Assembly (NCBI GenBank): GCA_035610365.1 | Contig: CM069433.1 | Location: 80,386,236 to 80,450,235 of the forward strand | Origin: Aquatica leii | Lineage: Eukaryota; Arthropoda; Insecta; Coleoptera; Lampyridae | DNA: 64,000 nucleotides | Direction: 5' to 3' | Shown: piece after piece, positions 1 to 12,624 of the stretch | Layout: every line of letters starts with the position of its first letter | Position numbering within the stretch: the stretch's first letter is position 1 | Program-made: the position numbers and the translations under genes | Notes under the pieces: model-generated | What the model was told of the DNA's origin: nothing | The model's input: the letters and a program-made list of their open reading frames with translations, nothing else | The model's database searches: none

Positions 1-3000
1 TCCTAGCTCTCGTTGCCACATCTGAACCTTGCCACCATTTTTTTTCCTGTTGTTGCTTTTGTCTCATTGTCTTTTAAATATTCCGGCACCCCTTCACCCT
101 TGATATCTTTATAATTTCTATTATATCTGCTTTCTTTTTATCTTTGTCCATCTCTCTTGTTTTTCGATGTCTCTATCTCTCCTTATTATTTCTTTTCTTG
201 TCCCTACCCCTCTTCTCTTAATCTCCACTTCTTCACTCGCGTACCCGTTTCTTTTGTAATACTCTTCTCTGCCCTCCTGCCCCTACTTCACTTGCTCCTC
301 CCTTTATCTCTTTCCAACATTCTTGCAGAATTTTGCAATTTGTTCTCTCCTCATTTCTTCCTCGTATTTTATTGCTCTTTCCTGTCTCAATCCTTATTTT
401 TCTATCTGAACCTCCTCTCTCACAATATATCCCGGTGTATCCCTGTCCAATCCTAACACCCATCTCCAGTATTTTCCTTGTAGCCCTCTACTCTCTCCCT
501 CCACTCCTTCCAGCCCCATATTTCCGCTCCATACATTACCACCCCCTTTATTAATTTTTCGAACAGCAATTTTCTTTTTTTTATGACCATCTTAAATACT
601 CTTTCCCCCACACCCCAGACTTGTCCTATTAGCCTGTTTCCTTTCTTCACCCTTTCCTTTATGTGTTCTCCCTCTTTATTATCCTGTTTCATCGTGTAGC
701 CCAGGTATGTAAATTCCTTCACTTGTTGCACTTTCTCATCACTCCATCTGCACTCCCCTCTTTTTCTTTTCCCCCTCCTTTTCTAACTATCATTATCTTT
801 GTTTTCTCCGTGTTTACTTCCATTTCTTTTTTCATATATATATTTCTCTAGCGTCTTCATCATCTCTTTCATTTCCTTTTCCTCCTTAGCCACCAGCACT
901 ATGTCATCCGCATCCGCCAACGACCATACCTTAGCTTTCCCTACCACTATCCCTCCTGTCTGTTGTCCTCTCATTGTCTCTTCCAGATCCCCCGTATATA
1001 ACGAGAACAGGCGGGCTCAGTGGACATCCCTGCCTCAACCCTCTCTTTGTTATGAATTTCTCACTCTCTTCCCCATTCACTTTAACCCTGCTTCTCGTTT
1101 CTTCGTATATTTCCTCTATTCTTTGTATTAATCTGTCATTGATTTTTTTTCTTTTCATATATTCCCACAGCTTTTCTCTATTCACTTTGTCAAAAGCAGC
1201 TTTTAGGTCCACGAATAGTGCTACCATTTTGCCTCTCTTTTTCTAGTTCTTTATTTGCTAAGTGTTTCATTATATATATGTTGTCTATCGCCCTTTTTCC
1301 TTTTCTGAATCCCGGCTTGTCCGTCTGGTACCAAACTTTTTCCTCTATTTCCTTCTGTAATCTTTCCTGCAGTATTGTCGCGTACAATTTGTATGCCCGA
1401 GCTCAATAATGTTACCCCTCTATAATTCTCGACTTTATTTTTTTCGCCTTTTTTTATGTTTTGGGCATATTATCCCTCTCTCCATCTCTCTGGAAATCCT
1501 TCCCTTTCCATATTTTGTTTATTATTTCCGTCATCCTTTTGCTACATTTTCTCCCCGTATATCCACTCTTCTCCTTGTGTCCCGTCTTCTCCTGTTGCCT
1601 TTCCTTTTTTTATATTCTTTATCGCCTCTATTACTTCTTCCTCCTTATTCTATCCCTATCTCCTTCTTCTTGACTTACTACCGCGTCTTTCCTTTTTTCT
1701 TTTTCCTGCTTTTGTTCTTCCCCTCCCATCAGGTTCCGAAAATATGTCTCCCATTCTTTCATTTTTATTCCTTTTGTCGTCTTGTTTTTTTCCTCTGCTT
1801 CTTTAGGTACTTCCATACATCTTCTTCCGTTTTTATTCTTTTAATCTGCTCCTCTTGTTTCTTTTGTTTTCCTCCTTCTTTCTGTCGCATGTTTTTTTGT
1901 ATATTTTTACTGCTTATTTGTATTCTTCGTTTTCTTTCTTCCCTTTTTTTCCACTGTCTTAATGCTCTTCTTGCATTTTTCTTTGCTTCCTTGCATTCCT
2001 TATCCCACCATTTCTTCCATCCAGTTTTCTCCCCCTTCCATCTTCTAAATCTGACTCTCTCTGTTGCTTTCTCCATCATCTCTCTCATTTCCTCTACACT
2101 TTCTTGTAATTCCTTCCCTATCCATACCGTTTTCCCATTCTCTCTTTATATCTTTTTATACTCTCTTCTGTCCACTTTTTTTTAGTTATGTACTTCTCCT
2201 CTTCCTCTCTCTCTTCTCTTTCCCTTCCTTCCATTGTCAATTCCAGTGGTTGATGGTCTGACTCTACCCTTTCTCCCACCTTAAATGTCTTTACCTTTTC
2301 TGGGTGGCCTCTTCATTTGTCATTACAAAATCTATTATTGATTCTCCCCTTCCTCCTATGTACGTAAATTCCCCTTTCCATCTTCTTCTCTGTTCCCGTT
2401 CATTATTTCCCACCCTTTTTCGTTGCACAATTCCAGCAGTTCCTCTCCCTCTTTATTTATCACCTTGTCCTGTGTTTGTCTCTTTCCTGTCCCTTTTTCT
2501 TTCTTGTATTCCCCCCTCTTCCCTATTCTTGCGTTGAAGTCCCTCCTACTATTATCAATCCCTCTTCCCTCTCTTCTATCATCTCTTCTATGTTTTTCCT
2601 TGTCTCTTTCATTCTACTGCTATAAACTGTCACTACTTTTATTTTTGTTTTCCCTCACTGCATGTTCCTTTCTACAACTCCTTCTCTGTTGCACTTTCTC
2701 TTTATTTTCCTGGTTCAACCATTTTTCTTATTCCCGCTTATTATACCCCCTTTGCTCTCTCTTTTTTTCTTTTCTCTTTCTGCATGTTGCACCACCCACT
2801 CAAATTCCTCCGGCAACTCTTTTTCCCACCACTCCCATTCTTTTTCTTCCATCCATGTTTCCTGTAATCCCATTACATCCTGTTCCTTGATGTACTTCCA
2901 GAAATCATGTTCCTTGTTTTTTATTCCTGCTACGTTCCAAAACAATACTCTCAGCTCACTCACCTCCCCCCGTGCTTCTCCCTTACTTTTTTTTCTCCCT

Positions 3001-3010
3001 TCTTTTTCTT
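1..3010 (-). pseudogene. LINE-A ORF2: endonuclease and reverse transcriptase, broken, partial
   Basis: The protein would nick target DNA and reverse-transcribe element RNA. Endonuclease signs are RVLFWNVAGIKNK (about 2960) and GLQETWMEEKEWEWW. The expected GDFN-type step reads GGTSTQEWG, so it is altered. A linker WWDKECKEAKK lies near 2000. RT blocks follow in order: NYRGVTLLSS (about 1430), LFVDLKAAFDKVNREK (about 1200), GLRQGCPLSP (about 1030) and ADADDIVLVAKEE (about 910), where ADADD stands for the usual YADD. The thumb contains YGAEIWGW (about 530). Near position 100 GVPEYLK and ARFRCGNE mark the C-terminal region, cut off by the window. Frameshifts are frequent. Confidence 0.88.
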
Positions 3011-3099
3011 TTCCATTTCCATCTCTCATTATTCCTTTTCTTTGCTGTTTCGTCAACTTTCCCTCCTTTACCACCCCCCCTTTGCCCTTTAGTTTTTTG

Positions 3100-3860
3100 C
3101 CTTTTGGTTCCCCACTTTCTCTTCTCTTTCTCTGCGCAGTCCCCTATCCTTGTCGTTCCATATGTATCTGTCTCCGTCTATCTCCATTTTTCTGTACCCT
3201 ACCCATACTCTTTTCCTTCCGCTCTTTTTCCACCGCTATGTTCATTATTTCTCTTGCACTCTTCTTTCCTCCCATGTTAAATCGTGACTTATATATATTC
3301 TTGTATTCTTCAATTTCTTCTTCTCCTCCATTAGCGTCTGTTTTTCCTCCCATCCTCCGATTTCCGCCACCACCATCTCATTTTTCTTCTCTTTGTTTAT
3401 TACTGTCACTTTTTTTCACCTCTACTTTTACATTTAATTTTTCTTCTAGCATCACTGCTAAGTCTTTTGTAGTTTTTCACTTCTCCACCCCTTTATCACG
3501 ATATTATTCTTTCTTTTCCATCTTTCCTCGTCTTCCGCTTTTTTCTCCAGTTTTTCTATTCTCTCCAACAGTTTCTCTTTTTCTTTTCCCACTTCTTTTC
3601 TCTCTTCTCCCATTTATTTTTTCATTTCTTTGATTTCTTGTCTTATTCCTTGCATATTTTCTTCCATCTGTCATCATTTCTCTCATTAATTCTTTTAACT
3701 CCTCCATTTCTTTCCTTCCTCCTTCTGTTCTTGAGGTTTTTCCTTCGTTCTCCTCCGATATCTTTTTAATGTCTGGTGATCTTATTGTTTTCTTTCCTCT
3801 TTCAAATATTTGTTGCCTTTCTTTTTCCTCTTCCTCTCTCTCTTTTATTCATCCCTTTCC
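3100..3860 (-). pseudogene. LINE-A ORF1 protein remnant
   Basis: Minus-strand reading in shifting frames gives a very charged Lys/Glu/Arg protein. The N-terminal part (about 3855-3500) is helical and coiled-coil-like, with residues such as MEELKELMREMM. The next part (about 3500-3150) has KNNIVIKGW-like and GGWEEKQTLMEEKKKLK-like segments, recalling the RRM-type fold of LINE ORF1 proteins that bind element RNA. It lies just upstream of the endonuclease ORF, as expected of a two-ORF LINE. I see no CCHC knuckles. There are several frame breaks, so no functional protein is made. Confidence 0.7.
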
Positions 3861-4345
3861 CCCTTTTGTTATTACTTATTATTTATTATTTATTTATTTT
3901 TTTATATATATTTTTTTTTTAATTTAGTTATTTATTTAATTTTTTTCTTTATTAATTTTAAAATTTTTTTGTTACTATGATTCTTTCTACCTGTATTTAA
4001 TTAACGCCCGCCACAAATATTAGAAAAGTATATAAATAAACGTTTGTATTTCACTGTTATCACAAGCGCGCGCTTGACCTTTAAACAAGTCCGCGATATC
4101 CGCTCGCATTCGCACACGTTATCTGAGCCTCCTATATCTTCTTATCCATAATTTAATGTACTTATCTACTACTCACATTACAATTGTATTTCTAATCCTT
4201 TCTTCACTTCACTTTCCTCACCACGCCTACGTAAGTTAATTGCTATAAATCACTTTAAATTACCCAAAACTCCGCACTACTATTAAACACGTCCTTACTC
4301 AATCACCTTCAAAACACGACCAACATCGAAATTATCTACGCATTA

Positions 4346-5347
4346 AAAAGGTGGATGTACAAACATATGTTAATGATTAAATTAATCTCGTAGATGGCGT
4401 TTATGCTTGGGCAAAATTCATACAGCGCAAAAAATCATAGTTAGGTTTTTTAACATAGCACGTGTTGCCCAAGATTTTTAAATTAACTTTAGATTAATTT
4501 TTTATTATACTTTTGTCTTTGGTGTAGTAATCCAAACAATAAAACAATTTTACTTTAACACCTTTTTTAGTATGTTATTTGATTGCTGGTAAGACTGAAC
4601 TACAACTACAATGGTTAAAACAAGTTACCTCAAAATTTTAAATGAAACGGCAGTTTTATAGTTACTCAAAAGAGTATGTTGCCAAACTACAAACAAGATC
4701 TAAATAGAAAACGCAAGTTTTTAAACGTTAGTTTCTCTTAAGAGGAACGTTAAGTTTTAGCGCAAAAATTAGGTATATGTAGGCATGCGCTGCTTAAAGT
4801 CAAAAGAATGCCACACAATTTGTGAGTACACTCTGCATATAAGTGTTAATATCAATAGTTCTTTAAGAAATAAATGTTTCAGATTAATTGTGTGTTTTTT
4901 TACTTACAGTGGCAGTTGACAGACTACATTATGTAAATTAATCTGTTTGTATGATCACCTTTTGTTTAAATATACTATAAAAGGTAACCAGTTTGTCTGA
5001 AACCCAATTTTTTCAAAGCTACTACATTTTTACTACTATAATAATTATATATGTTTTTTTTAGTTTTAACTGTCAATAAGTAAAACTATTAATGTAGAAT
5101 ATATATGTTTCAAATTAAAAGTTAAGTGACGGTTGTATTTAGTAGTTTTGGCTGTTGTGAGCACTGTAATACTAATTACCTTTGACGTAATTATGATTTA
5201 TAGATTTTTTTAAATCATTTAAAAACATTCTTATTTACATATAAAAGTTTGATTATTATTTACATCTGACACACATTTCATTTATAAATGTTTTAATTTT
5301 ATTTCTGAAACTGAACTAATTTGTTTAATTAGCGATTGAAATTCTTA
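4346..5347. other. AT-rich spacer, nothing identified
   Basis: Between the estimated LINE-A 5' end and the Harbinger left end I see no long ORF, RNA gene or repeat pair. Composition is AT-rich with short homopolymer runs. Confidence 0.5.
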
Positions 5348-5766
5348 TAGCCGGTTGCACAAAAGTCTGGTTAATTGGCGATTTACTAATCGTCGATTAA
5401 AGATTAATTAATTAATTAACTAACATTCAATTCCGTTGCACAAAACAATTTAATCTATGATTAACGGTCCATTAGTTAATCGACCATTAACTGCTAGTCA
5501 ACTTGACAACCGCGCGTTTAAATGTCAGTTTATGAAACAAAAATGACTACCAAAAAGGAGGTTATTTACAAATATTTACTTAAATCAAGAAAGAAACGTT
5601 AATAAACATTGTAGTAAAGTGAGTATTACAATGGTATTACTATATTATTCACGTTTTCTTATAAATAGTTATATTATCATTATGGAAAATATTGCTTCTG
5701 TATCGATAGCTAAGTTTTATTTTATGTTTACCGAAAACAAATTTCTAATTCTCTAAAATTTCTTGC

Positions 5767-5973
5767 TTAATTCCTTTTATCCTTTACTTTAGATAACAAT
5801 ATAAAGGAGTAACTGGCTAAAGGATTTATAGTTGAAAAGAAATGTTCGGTGTCAACAAGCATCACCAACGAATGTAATGCATCGACTAAAATAGGCCCCC
5901 GAACAGCAAAATACCTGAAACTTTGTTTGTATATATGAACCTGAAGATAAAACAGATCTGTGAAGCAGGACAT
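5767..5973 (-). other. short ORF inside the Harbinger element, unknown
   Basis: A 68-codon minus-strand frame downstream of the transposase blocks. It could be a remnant of the C-terminal or Myb-like second protein of a Harbinger element, but I see no diagnostic motif. It may be a chance ORF. Confidence 0.2.
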
Positions 5974-6559
5974 GTGAGATAGGATTTAAAAGTTGTACTA
6001 TGTATGATGAAAAAATCTGTTTCTCGTGGAGTTTTCAACCTCTTAATAACTGCCGATCAGGAGGTTTTGCTGGCGAACATTGCATATCAAAGTGAGCTAC
6101 CTAGAAATTGCTTTGAATTGCTTTACAGCTTAATATTTTGGTAAATTAGGAGATAATTACAATGAAATCTAATATTAATTTGTATCCTTAGTAAAAATGG
6201 GCAAATGAGAATCATTATATGTGGCTGAACTTTAACCTGTATTATTTCGTATTTTTGTCTTTTGCACATTCCTATTTACTGCAGAACCTGTGACAACTCC
6301 TCCCGAGTTATTTATAAGAAAAATTTCAAAAGCAAAAAATTATAAACTGAATTACTGAAAGAAGTAATACTATTTAATCAAGTTTTAAGAAAATATAAAG
6401 CACAGTATTAATTTTATAAATACAAAATTACAATAAATTATGTTGTTTTTATACATTTTGCATATTAAGAACTGTTGCAATTAATGTTGTGCTAATTAAG
6501 AGTGCAAACATATTGCAAGCAAGGAAATCTTCTCTGCAAAATTCCAAAGAACCTTTTTA

Positions 6560-6895
6560 TGGTATTACTTGTGCTATGCTTTATGCTACTTCACTGGCAT
6601 TTGCTAGATGTAAGCAGATGAGGATTACATGGATCTACTATCTTCTAATAGCTAACCGTTGCCATATCTTCCGATGGAAAATTCAACCGAAAAAAGAGAT
6701 TTATTAAAAATAATACTGTTGTGTACTGATCCTGGCTAAAAAACAATAAAATGTATTAATTTTAAGTCAGCATTCCAAATCGCTTAAACATTAATCCTAA
6801 AATATCCTTTTCTGTTGTGATACGATTCAGCATTTAGTCTATCGGGTGATTGTATATGCATGTGTGCAATCAACAGCTCCCACAACACATAAAAA
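6560..6895 (-). pseudogene. HARBI1-like DDE transposase remnant
   Basis: On the minus strand three family blocks appear at the right spacing. CVVGAVDCTHAY (about 6853-6888) holds the first catalytic Asp. PGSVHNSIIF (about 6707-6736) should contain HDS, but the second Asp reads Asn. A GDSGYP-like block followed by PCNPHLLTS (about 6609-6645) needs a one-base shift. The distance between the first and third blocks, about 80 codons, matches HARBI1-type proteins. Stops and shifts lie between them. This nuclease would cut and join its own TIRs; the D-to-N change and frame breaks make this copy inactive. Confidence 0.82.
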
Positions 6896-7619
6896 ACCAG
6901 AAATGCGAAAGAACCATTGCTTTATTTCCATGAACTTTTTGGTAGTTTTAGACATCTTTATATATTGATAGGAGAGCTTGACCATTTCATTTATGATATG
7001 CTGAATAGAGCATTAATATTTGTACTCTTGCATCAAACGATTAGTTTCGATAGCTTGTTGGTTCGATTCTATCTTTAGTTGCATGTACCAAGTTTATTAT
7101 GGGGGCTTTATTTAATCGAAACCTCTTCTTGAAATCAATGTCGTCTAACAATTCAAAGAGATTTTCTTTATCTCGTATAAACCTTATGCTGCGAAGCTGT
7201 CTTCAAAGCTACTCGAGGAAGAAGACGACAAATGGAACAACATAATTATTTTTGTTTAATAATTATTTTTTTAATAATTTTGTATTAAACGAAACTTGAA
7301 TTAAACGTAGCTATAATTTATTACTTAGTTTTGACTGTAAATCATGAACTTTTTATTATTGAAAAACTTTAATTATAGGTTAATCAGCCAAATATCTCCA
7401 ATTAGATAATCTTTTGTTAACAAGAGTTTAATCGGAGATTAAAGTTTTGTGCAACGCAAAATATAGTTAATTGACCGTTAATATCTGATTAACGTCGATT
7501 TCAATTAAATATTTAATTAACCGTTAATGGCCCGTTAAACTACAGTTAAAATATACATACTTTAATCAAAGATTAAACTCCAATTAACGGTCAATTATCT
7601 TTTGTGCAACCCGCTATTA

Positions 7620-9179
7620 AAGTAGCAGTTGATAAAATATTCTAGCCTTAGTAAATTGTTTTGCACATTTTTTTAAAACTGTTACATAACTAATAAAAAA
7701 TATATATATATTTATTATTATTATTAAATATTATGTATCTGTGGTTAAAAAAGTGCTACTTTACATTTTATTATCATACGTAATAATGAATTGTACACTA
7801 TTAGTGTTAAAAAAATAATATAATAACACATTAGATAATTAATAACTAAAACGTTAAATAAAAATGCATTTAATGGTTAAGAATTAGAATTACTTAAGAA
7901 AGTGGAAAAAATTTCAATGTAGTAGTGTGGAAACATAGTAATGAAGTTAGAGTTACTTTGAAATAAAACAATGTACAGCAAAAAATATTATTTAACTACC
8001 ACAATTTATTGTTTTAAACATAATACTTTATTAATTATAATCCTAAACATAAAAAATTCTCTGTAATATATTTTATAAATGTTTTATTCTAGCAAAGTTG
8101 AAAACAATGCTTAAAATAATGTATACATACATAGTTATTGAACACAAACACCTAAAAATGTTTATATCTGAACATTAAAATTAAGTGAAGACAAAATAAT
8201 ACACTAAAACGCTTTCATAAATCTTTTTATTTTGTATAGAAAAGGAACAAATCTCAACAATCTAAAGTAAATATAAGTTGTGTTTAAACAGCTGTCTTTT
8301 TAAGCTGCGGGAATATATTTTATTTTTCTTTTATTCTACATTATTAACGTTAAAATTCTTTAATACATTTCAATTCAAATTTGTTTAAATATTTCTAAAC
8401 TATTAAGCGTTTTGTTCTTGCTCGTCTCTAAATGTATCTGTTAACTACGAAGAGTTAATTAGATAGGAATTAAGTTATTAAAAAGAAATAAAAATGATAC
8501 TAAATAGCATATTAACAAAAAAATAAAAATATAACAATATATTTTTTTTATATCAAACCATAAGACAATAAAAATAAAATTATAAAAAATTACTTATTTA
8601 TTTTATTAGTACAAAAAATGCCTCTTCCAGTTTTAGAATACATACAAACCTATATTTTGAACGATTAACATAAAGTGGTTTTTTTAAATAATTGCTAAAT
8701 AATAAAACAGAAGCAATATACAATGTTTGTTGCATAGTTTTAATAAACGATGTATAATATAATTTGATGAAACATATTTGTTGATTTACCGCAAAACATT
8801 TATAATTCTACATTACTGTTTATTGATCTTTATTTAAGATTGGTTAAATAAAAACTTAAACGTTAGATTACATTTTTATGTAGTTGTTATATAAATTAAC
8901 GATATCTTAAAATGTTTTATTTTAATTTTATTATAAAATGATTTCAAATAGATCATATTCGAGGCGTTTAAAACGTTTTTTTAATATTTTTTGTTTTATT
9001 GAACTAATTTTTGTAATATACAAATTTCAAAACAAATTTGTGTGACTAAATAAAAAAAATATTTTAAATTGAAAAATTAACTAATAGAATAAAAACATTC
9101 TAGAGAAATAAAAATTATTTGTAGTAATTGAAATTAAAGTATATGTGGTTACTTTTTAAAATTATTTTCATATTAAAGG
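7620..9179. other. AT-rich spacer, nothing identified
   Basis: Very AT-rich, with short TA and TTA runs near 7690-7730. No coding or repeat structure was recognised. Confidence 0.5.
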
Positions 9180-10640
9180 GTGTCGCAAAAGCCCTAAAAG
9201 TGTCAAAGTTCTGTTTTTTAAGTACAATTCCTTATATTTGATTGCATTCTTAAATTATCCGATTAAAATAAGTCTGTTAATAATAAAGCCTTACTCTTAA
9301 GGTTTTTTAAATAGTTTGAATTTTGTCAAAATATAACCTAATCTTTATTGTTTGAAGTGTAACAATAAATCATATTTGACATCTCAATTATAATAAATTT
9401 CACAATTTATACAGGGTGTTCAAAAATTAAAATAATCAATTAAGAAATTTAAGTTGCTATAACCTATCGAATGTTATTAGAAAGTTTTTTTTATTTCCGG
9501 TTTTTATAAAATTTGCCAAATAATTGGTTTTTGTACCATTTGACGTTTCTATAATAACAGTTCTAGTTTATCTACTTCATTCGCACTTTTACGAATTAAA
9601 CTACGCATTTAATTGCTCAATGTAGTTAAGATATCGCGTTAACATACTTTTAACACGCAATTGGTACCTTTTAGTAACTTCGCCGTTAGCGTGCACTACA
9701 ATTTACTTTTTATTACATTTTTGGTACCAAGTTGCAAAAGGACATATCTTTTCTTAAGCACAAGCTTGACTCATTCCCGCATTTTTTTTCTGTTTAGGGT
9801 CAAAGATATCAAAACGCTTATTTTACATTTGTGCAGGTGTTTTGCGTTTTTAACGTAACCATAAGATTAAAACCTACGTATTCTAATTTTATACAAAATA
9901 TTCGAACAATGTTTCCTTTAATAACGATCAAAAAGTAAAAAATAATTATTCTTAATTTAAACGAAGAAACGCCTGTTAAATTATGCGTAAAACATACAAT
10001 AGATTAAATGGATAACTACACATATTTGATTTTTATTATAGAAGTAAATAAATTGCCATCTTCAAATTAATAATTTCCAAGAAAAATATTATACAACTTT
10101 TGCAAAATGACCAATATGAAAAACTATGCTCTCATGAATTTTGTATGAACTAAATTGACGCTTAGAGCGTTTACATTTTTGGGTTGAATTTATAACATAA
10201 AAATGCATTGACAACAAGAGCAGCGTATACAAATCACCAACCTATCTATTAGCTATGAAAATCGTACCAATAATTTTGTATCAAAATATTTTGATTAAAG
10301 TGACACCCAGATGTCAATAAATTGAGAGCAATGCTGATTGAAAAGAAAACAGTAAAAAATATTTTTACTAATATTTAGAGATTTGGTTATAGCAGCGATA
10401 AAGATAATAACATACTAACAAAAAAATAAAACAGAACAAAATATAAACATGTTCGAAATGAAGACCGTCCATTTTCAGACATTTACATATTATTTTTTTA
10501 AAACCACTGCTAAGTCTGGGCAACATTTGCGATGTTAGGATTTCAAAAGTATCTTTTATGCGTATTTTCATATCGTGTAGTGTTGCCGATGGCGTATTTT
10601 AGACAATTTTTTGTATATATTTCTATGAAAAATAAGTCCA
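9180..10640 (-). mobile_element. truncated long-arm mariner-like element
   Basis: The stretch from GGGTGTCGCAAAAGCCC (9180) to about 9560 matches, in the same order, the long arms of the element at 28740-31758. Shared features include the inner word ACAGGGTGT followed by TCAATTAAGAAATTTAAGT. At 10368-10600 it also shares the transposase C-terminus found there. The opposite arm is absent, so this copy is truncated or rearranged. Strand is given by the transposase remnant. Confidence 0.65.
10368..10600 (-). pseudogene. C-terminal fragment of an IS630/Tc1-mariner-type transposase
   Basis: The open frame reads MKIRIKDTFEILTSQMLP and later KCLKMDGLHFEHVYILF. This matches the end of an insect transposase family whose last residues typically read like C-I-x-x-x-G-x-x-F-E-H-L. 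Just upstream the frame shows ATLHDMKIRI, equivalent to the family's conserved segment before the last helices. No DDE residues are present. The equivalent segment of the related element lies at 29320-29510 on the same strand, also broken. Confidence 0.6.
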
Positions 10641-11624
10641 ATGGTAAATCCATCTATAGTATGTAATTATTTGTTATTGATAAATTATATGTAATTAGTT
10701 GGCATGAATAAGATAAAAACATTGATTAAATTCGCCTGTCCAATTTAATTTAAAACGTTGTGCCGAACTCCCGTGTCAAATTTTTTTATTTCATCGTTTT
10801 ATAACAAATTCATAACTTTATATAACACTTTTGTCTAAAAATGAGGCTCACGCTAATTAAATTTACAACTGTTTTTAATAAAACAGCAGTAAAAAAACAT
10901 TTCTAATATTAAAATCTAACAATCAAAATTTTTTTAAATGATTTTTACTAATTATTTTTTTTAGTGAAAAATCTGGCTTAGTTAATGCATACATTGATTA
11001 TTTATTTTTTTAATCTTTAATCAAATTCTAATAAACTTTTTGTAAAAGTAGGTAAAACTTTAGCAAATTTTGGTTAAATCCTTCCGTTCTTACAATTTCT
11101 TAGTGTTTAATTATGTTAAATTGTAGTAGTATTAATATTCATATATAAAGAGCACAGATAAACATTAATGCGTTACTAAATATAATACAACTAATAAGAA
11201 TATTATTAATCAAAATGACAAATATTGCATAAAAATATGAAATTCGTTTAAACTAAATACGTTATTGAGTACTTTAAAACTTACGCATGTTTCAAAAAAT
11301 TTGATTTATAAACGTTACATTTTTTACTAAAAAACCAAATAACGAAGACTATTGACCATTAGGTGTTTGTAACTTAAGAAAACTACCAGATTTTGTTAAT
11401 TAATAATAATATAATAAACCATATAACGCTAAAATTAACTGCTTTCAGTTTAGAATAATGAAATTAAATAAACGAAATAAAATTAAAAAAGACAAGAAAT
11501 AAATGCAAAATAATAAAAACAATTGCGCTTCAAGTTTTGACAATAACAAAAAATAAGAACAACTAAAACTTATTAACATATTTTAAATATCGTTAATTTT
11601 AGAATAGATTCAACTCGACATAAA
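10641..11624. other. AT-rich spacer, nothing identified
   Basis: No ORF of note and no repeat partner recognised. Confidence 0.5.
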
Positions 11625-11639
11625 TTTATCTTAGTATAC

Positions 11640-12480
11640 ACTCCGGCCGTGGAAGCCTTCGCTATTATATTAATAATCCCTACGAGAAGAATATCTGTTC
11701 TAAAACCTCCTTATTTTCCAAACTTCATCACAAACTCGTCAAATTTTTGTACACTTCAACTTTTCTTAGTCGCTGTCGTCATCACAACATCATTCCTGCA
11801 TACAGGTATTCCTTTTCGACTTATCGTCAGTACTATCCATTCTCCTACCTGCAAGATAGCCAAGTTCTTGTACAACATTCTTTGCGAATTTACGGGTACA
11901 ACCTTTCATTTCTTTAAGTTATAGCATTTATTCAACGTTTAGAAACTATAAAAGATCTTTTTGTGAGTTTTGATGTCACATTACTTTTTACTAAAGCTCC
12001 TGTTAAGGATTTGCTTATTATAATCGAACAGATACTGTCTCAACATGTTCCTCTTATTAATAAGTGTTTATCCTTAACTCAATTCTAATTTGATAATAAG
12101 TTTTACAAACAAGTTTTTGGTGCTGCCATGAGTTGTCCTCTATTACCTGCTGTAGCTAACTATTTTATAGAATCTTTTAAAACAGTTGCTTTGGAATCAT
12201 CAATATTAAAGTTTGGTTTAGGTATGTTGACGAAACGCTTATTGTTTGATCTCATAGTCATCTCGAATTGTCTAAGTTTCTTGATTATCTAAACAATCAA
12301 CACTTAGATATCAAATTTACTGCAAAAAACAAAACTAACGTTTCTCTTCATTTTTCGACGTTCTTGTGACTCGTAAACCCGACTGATTTCTGGGCCATTC
12401 TATTTATCACAAACCCACCAATACGAACAGATATATTCATGCTTTGTCTCATCATTTTGCACAATCTCGTTTTTTCTATT
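11640..12480 (+). pseudogene. PLE-A reverse transcriptase, broken
   Basis: Reading in shifting plus frames gives PLE RT blocks. FRLIVSTIHSPTCKIAKFL (about 11815-11870) comes first. SFDVTLLFTKAPVKDLL follows (about 11966). FDNKFYKQVFGAAMSCPLLP gives the substrate-binding block (about 12090-12150), and KVWFRYVDETLIV the catalytic block (about 12207-12247), where the usual YxDD reads YVDE. FDVLVTRKP follows near 12355. PLE RTs are telomerase-related and act with a GIY-YIG nuclease for insertion. The altered catalytic Asp, a stop soon after it and several shifts show the copy is dead. Confidence 0.85.
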
Positions 12481-12624
12481 GCCCAACCTGAAAATTTAAA
12501 CTCATAATTCCGTCATCTTACTAGAACCTTAGTGAACAATGGTTATATGAAGCGGAATATTTAAACAGTTATTAATCGTTGTCTACATCCACATAATCGA
12601 TTACCTAAGGATATTTCTACTTCC

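Larger units (their letters stand above)
1..4345 (-). mobile_element. LINE-A, non-LTR retrotransposon, 3' end cut by window edge
   Basis: The minus strand carries, in order, a coiled-coil ORF1, an APE-type endonuclease, a linker, a reverse transcriptase and the start of a C-terminal region that runs off position 1. The coding strand is extremely purine-rich (Lys/Glu/Arg/Gly codons), so the plus strand reads as a pyrimidine tract. Upstream of ORF1 are an A/T-rich stretch (about 3880-3990) and a G-poor, C-containing leader on the plus strand up to about 4345, which I take as the 5' UTR; that boundary is estimated from composition. Frameshifts and stops show the copy is dead. The clade (R1, Jockey, LOA, I) cannot be settled by eye. 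Confidence 0.9.
5348..7616 (-). mobile_element. PIF/Harbinger DNA transposon, 2.27 kb, TSD TTA
   Basis: The left end reads TAGCCGGTTGCACAAAAG and the reverse complement of the right end reads TAGCGGGTTGCACAAAAG, with one mismatch in 18. Both sides are flanked by TTA (5345-5347 and 7617-7619), the three-base target duplication of this superfamily. A second GTTGCACAAAA motif occurs inside each end (near 5443 and 7450), amid many TTAATCG/TTAACGG-like words that may have bound transposase. The internal minus strand carries a decayed HARBI1-type nuclease. No intact Myb-like partner ORF was recognised. Confidence 0.9.

Noticed and set aside
1409-3633. Long plus-strand ORFs rich in Ser, Phe, Leu and Pro
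   Set aside because: They are antisense shadows of the purine-rich LINE-A coding strand; the minus-strand frames carry all recognisable motifs.
6489-6707. Plus-strand 72-codon ORF in the Harbinger element
   Set aside because: It overlaps minus-strand transposase blocks (GDSGYP-like and HNS) and has no motif of its own.
7680-7735. Microsatellite
   Set aside because: Short impure TA/TTA runs of a kind common throughout; not worth a separate repeat entry.
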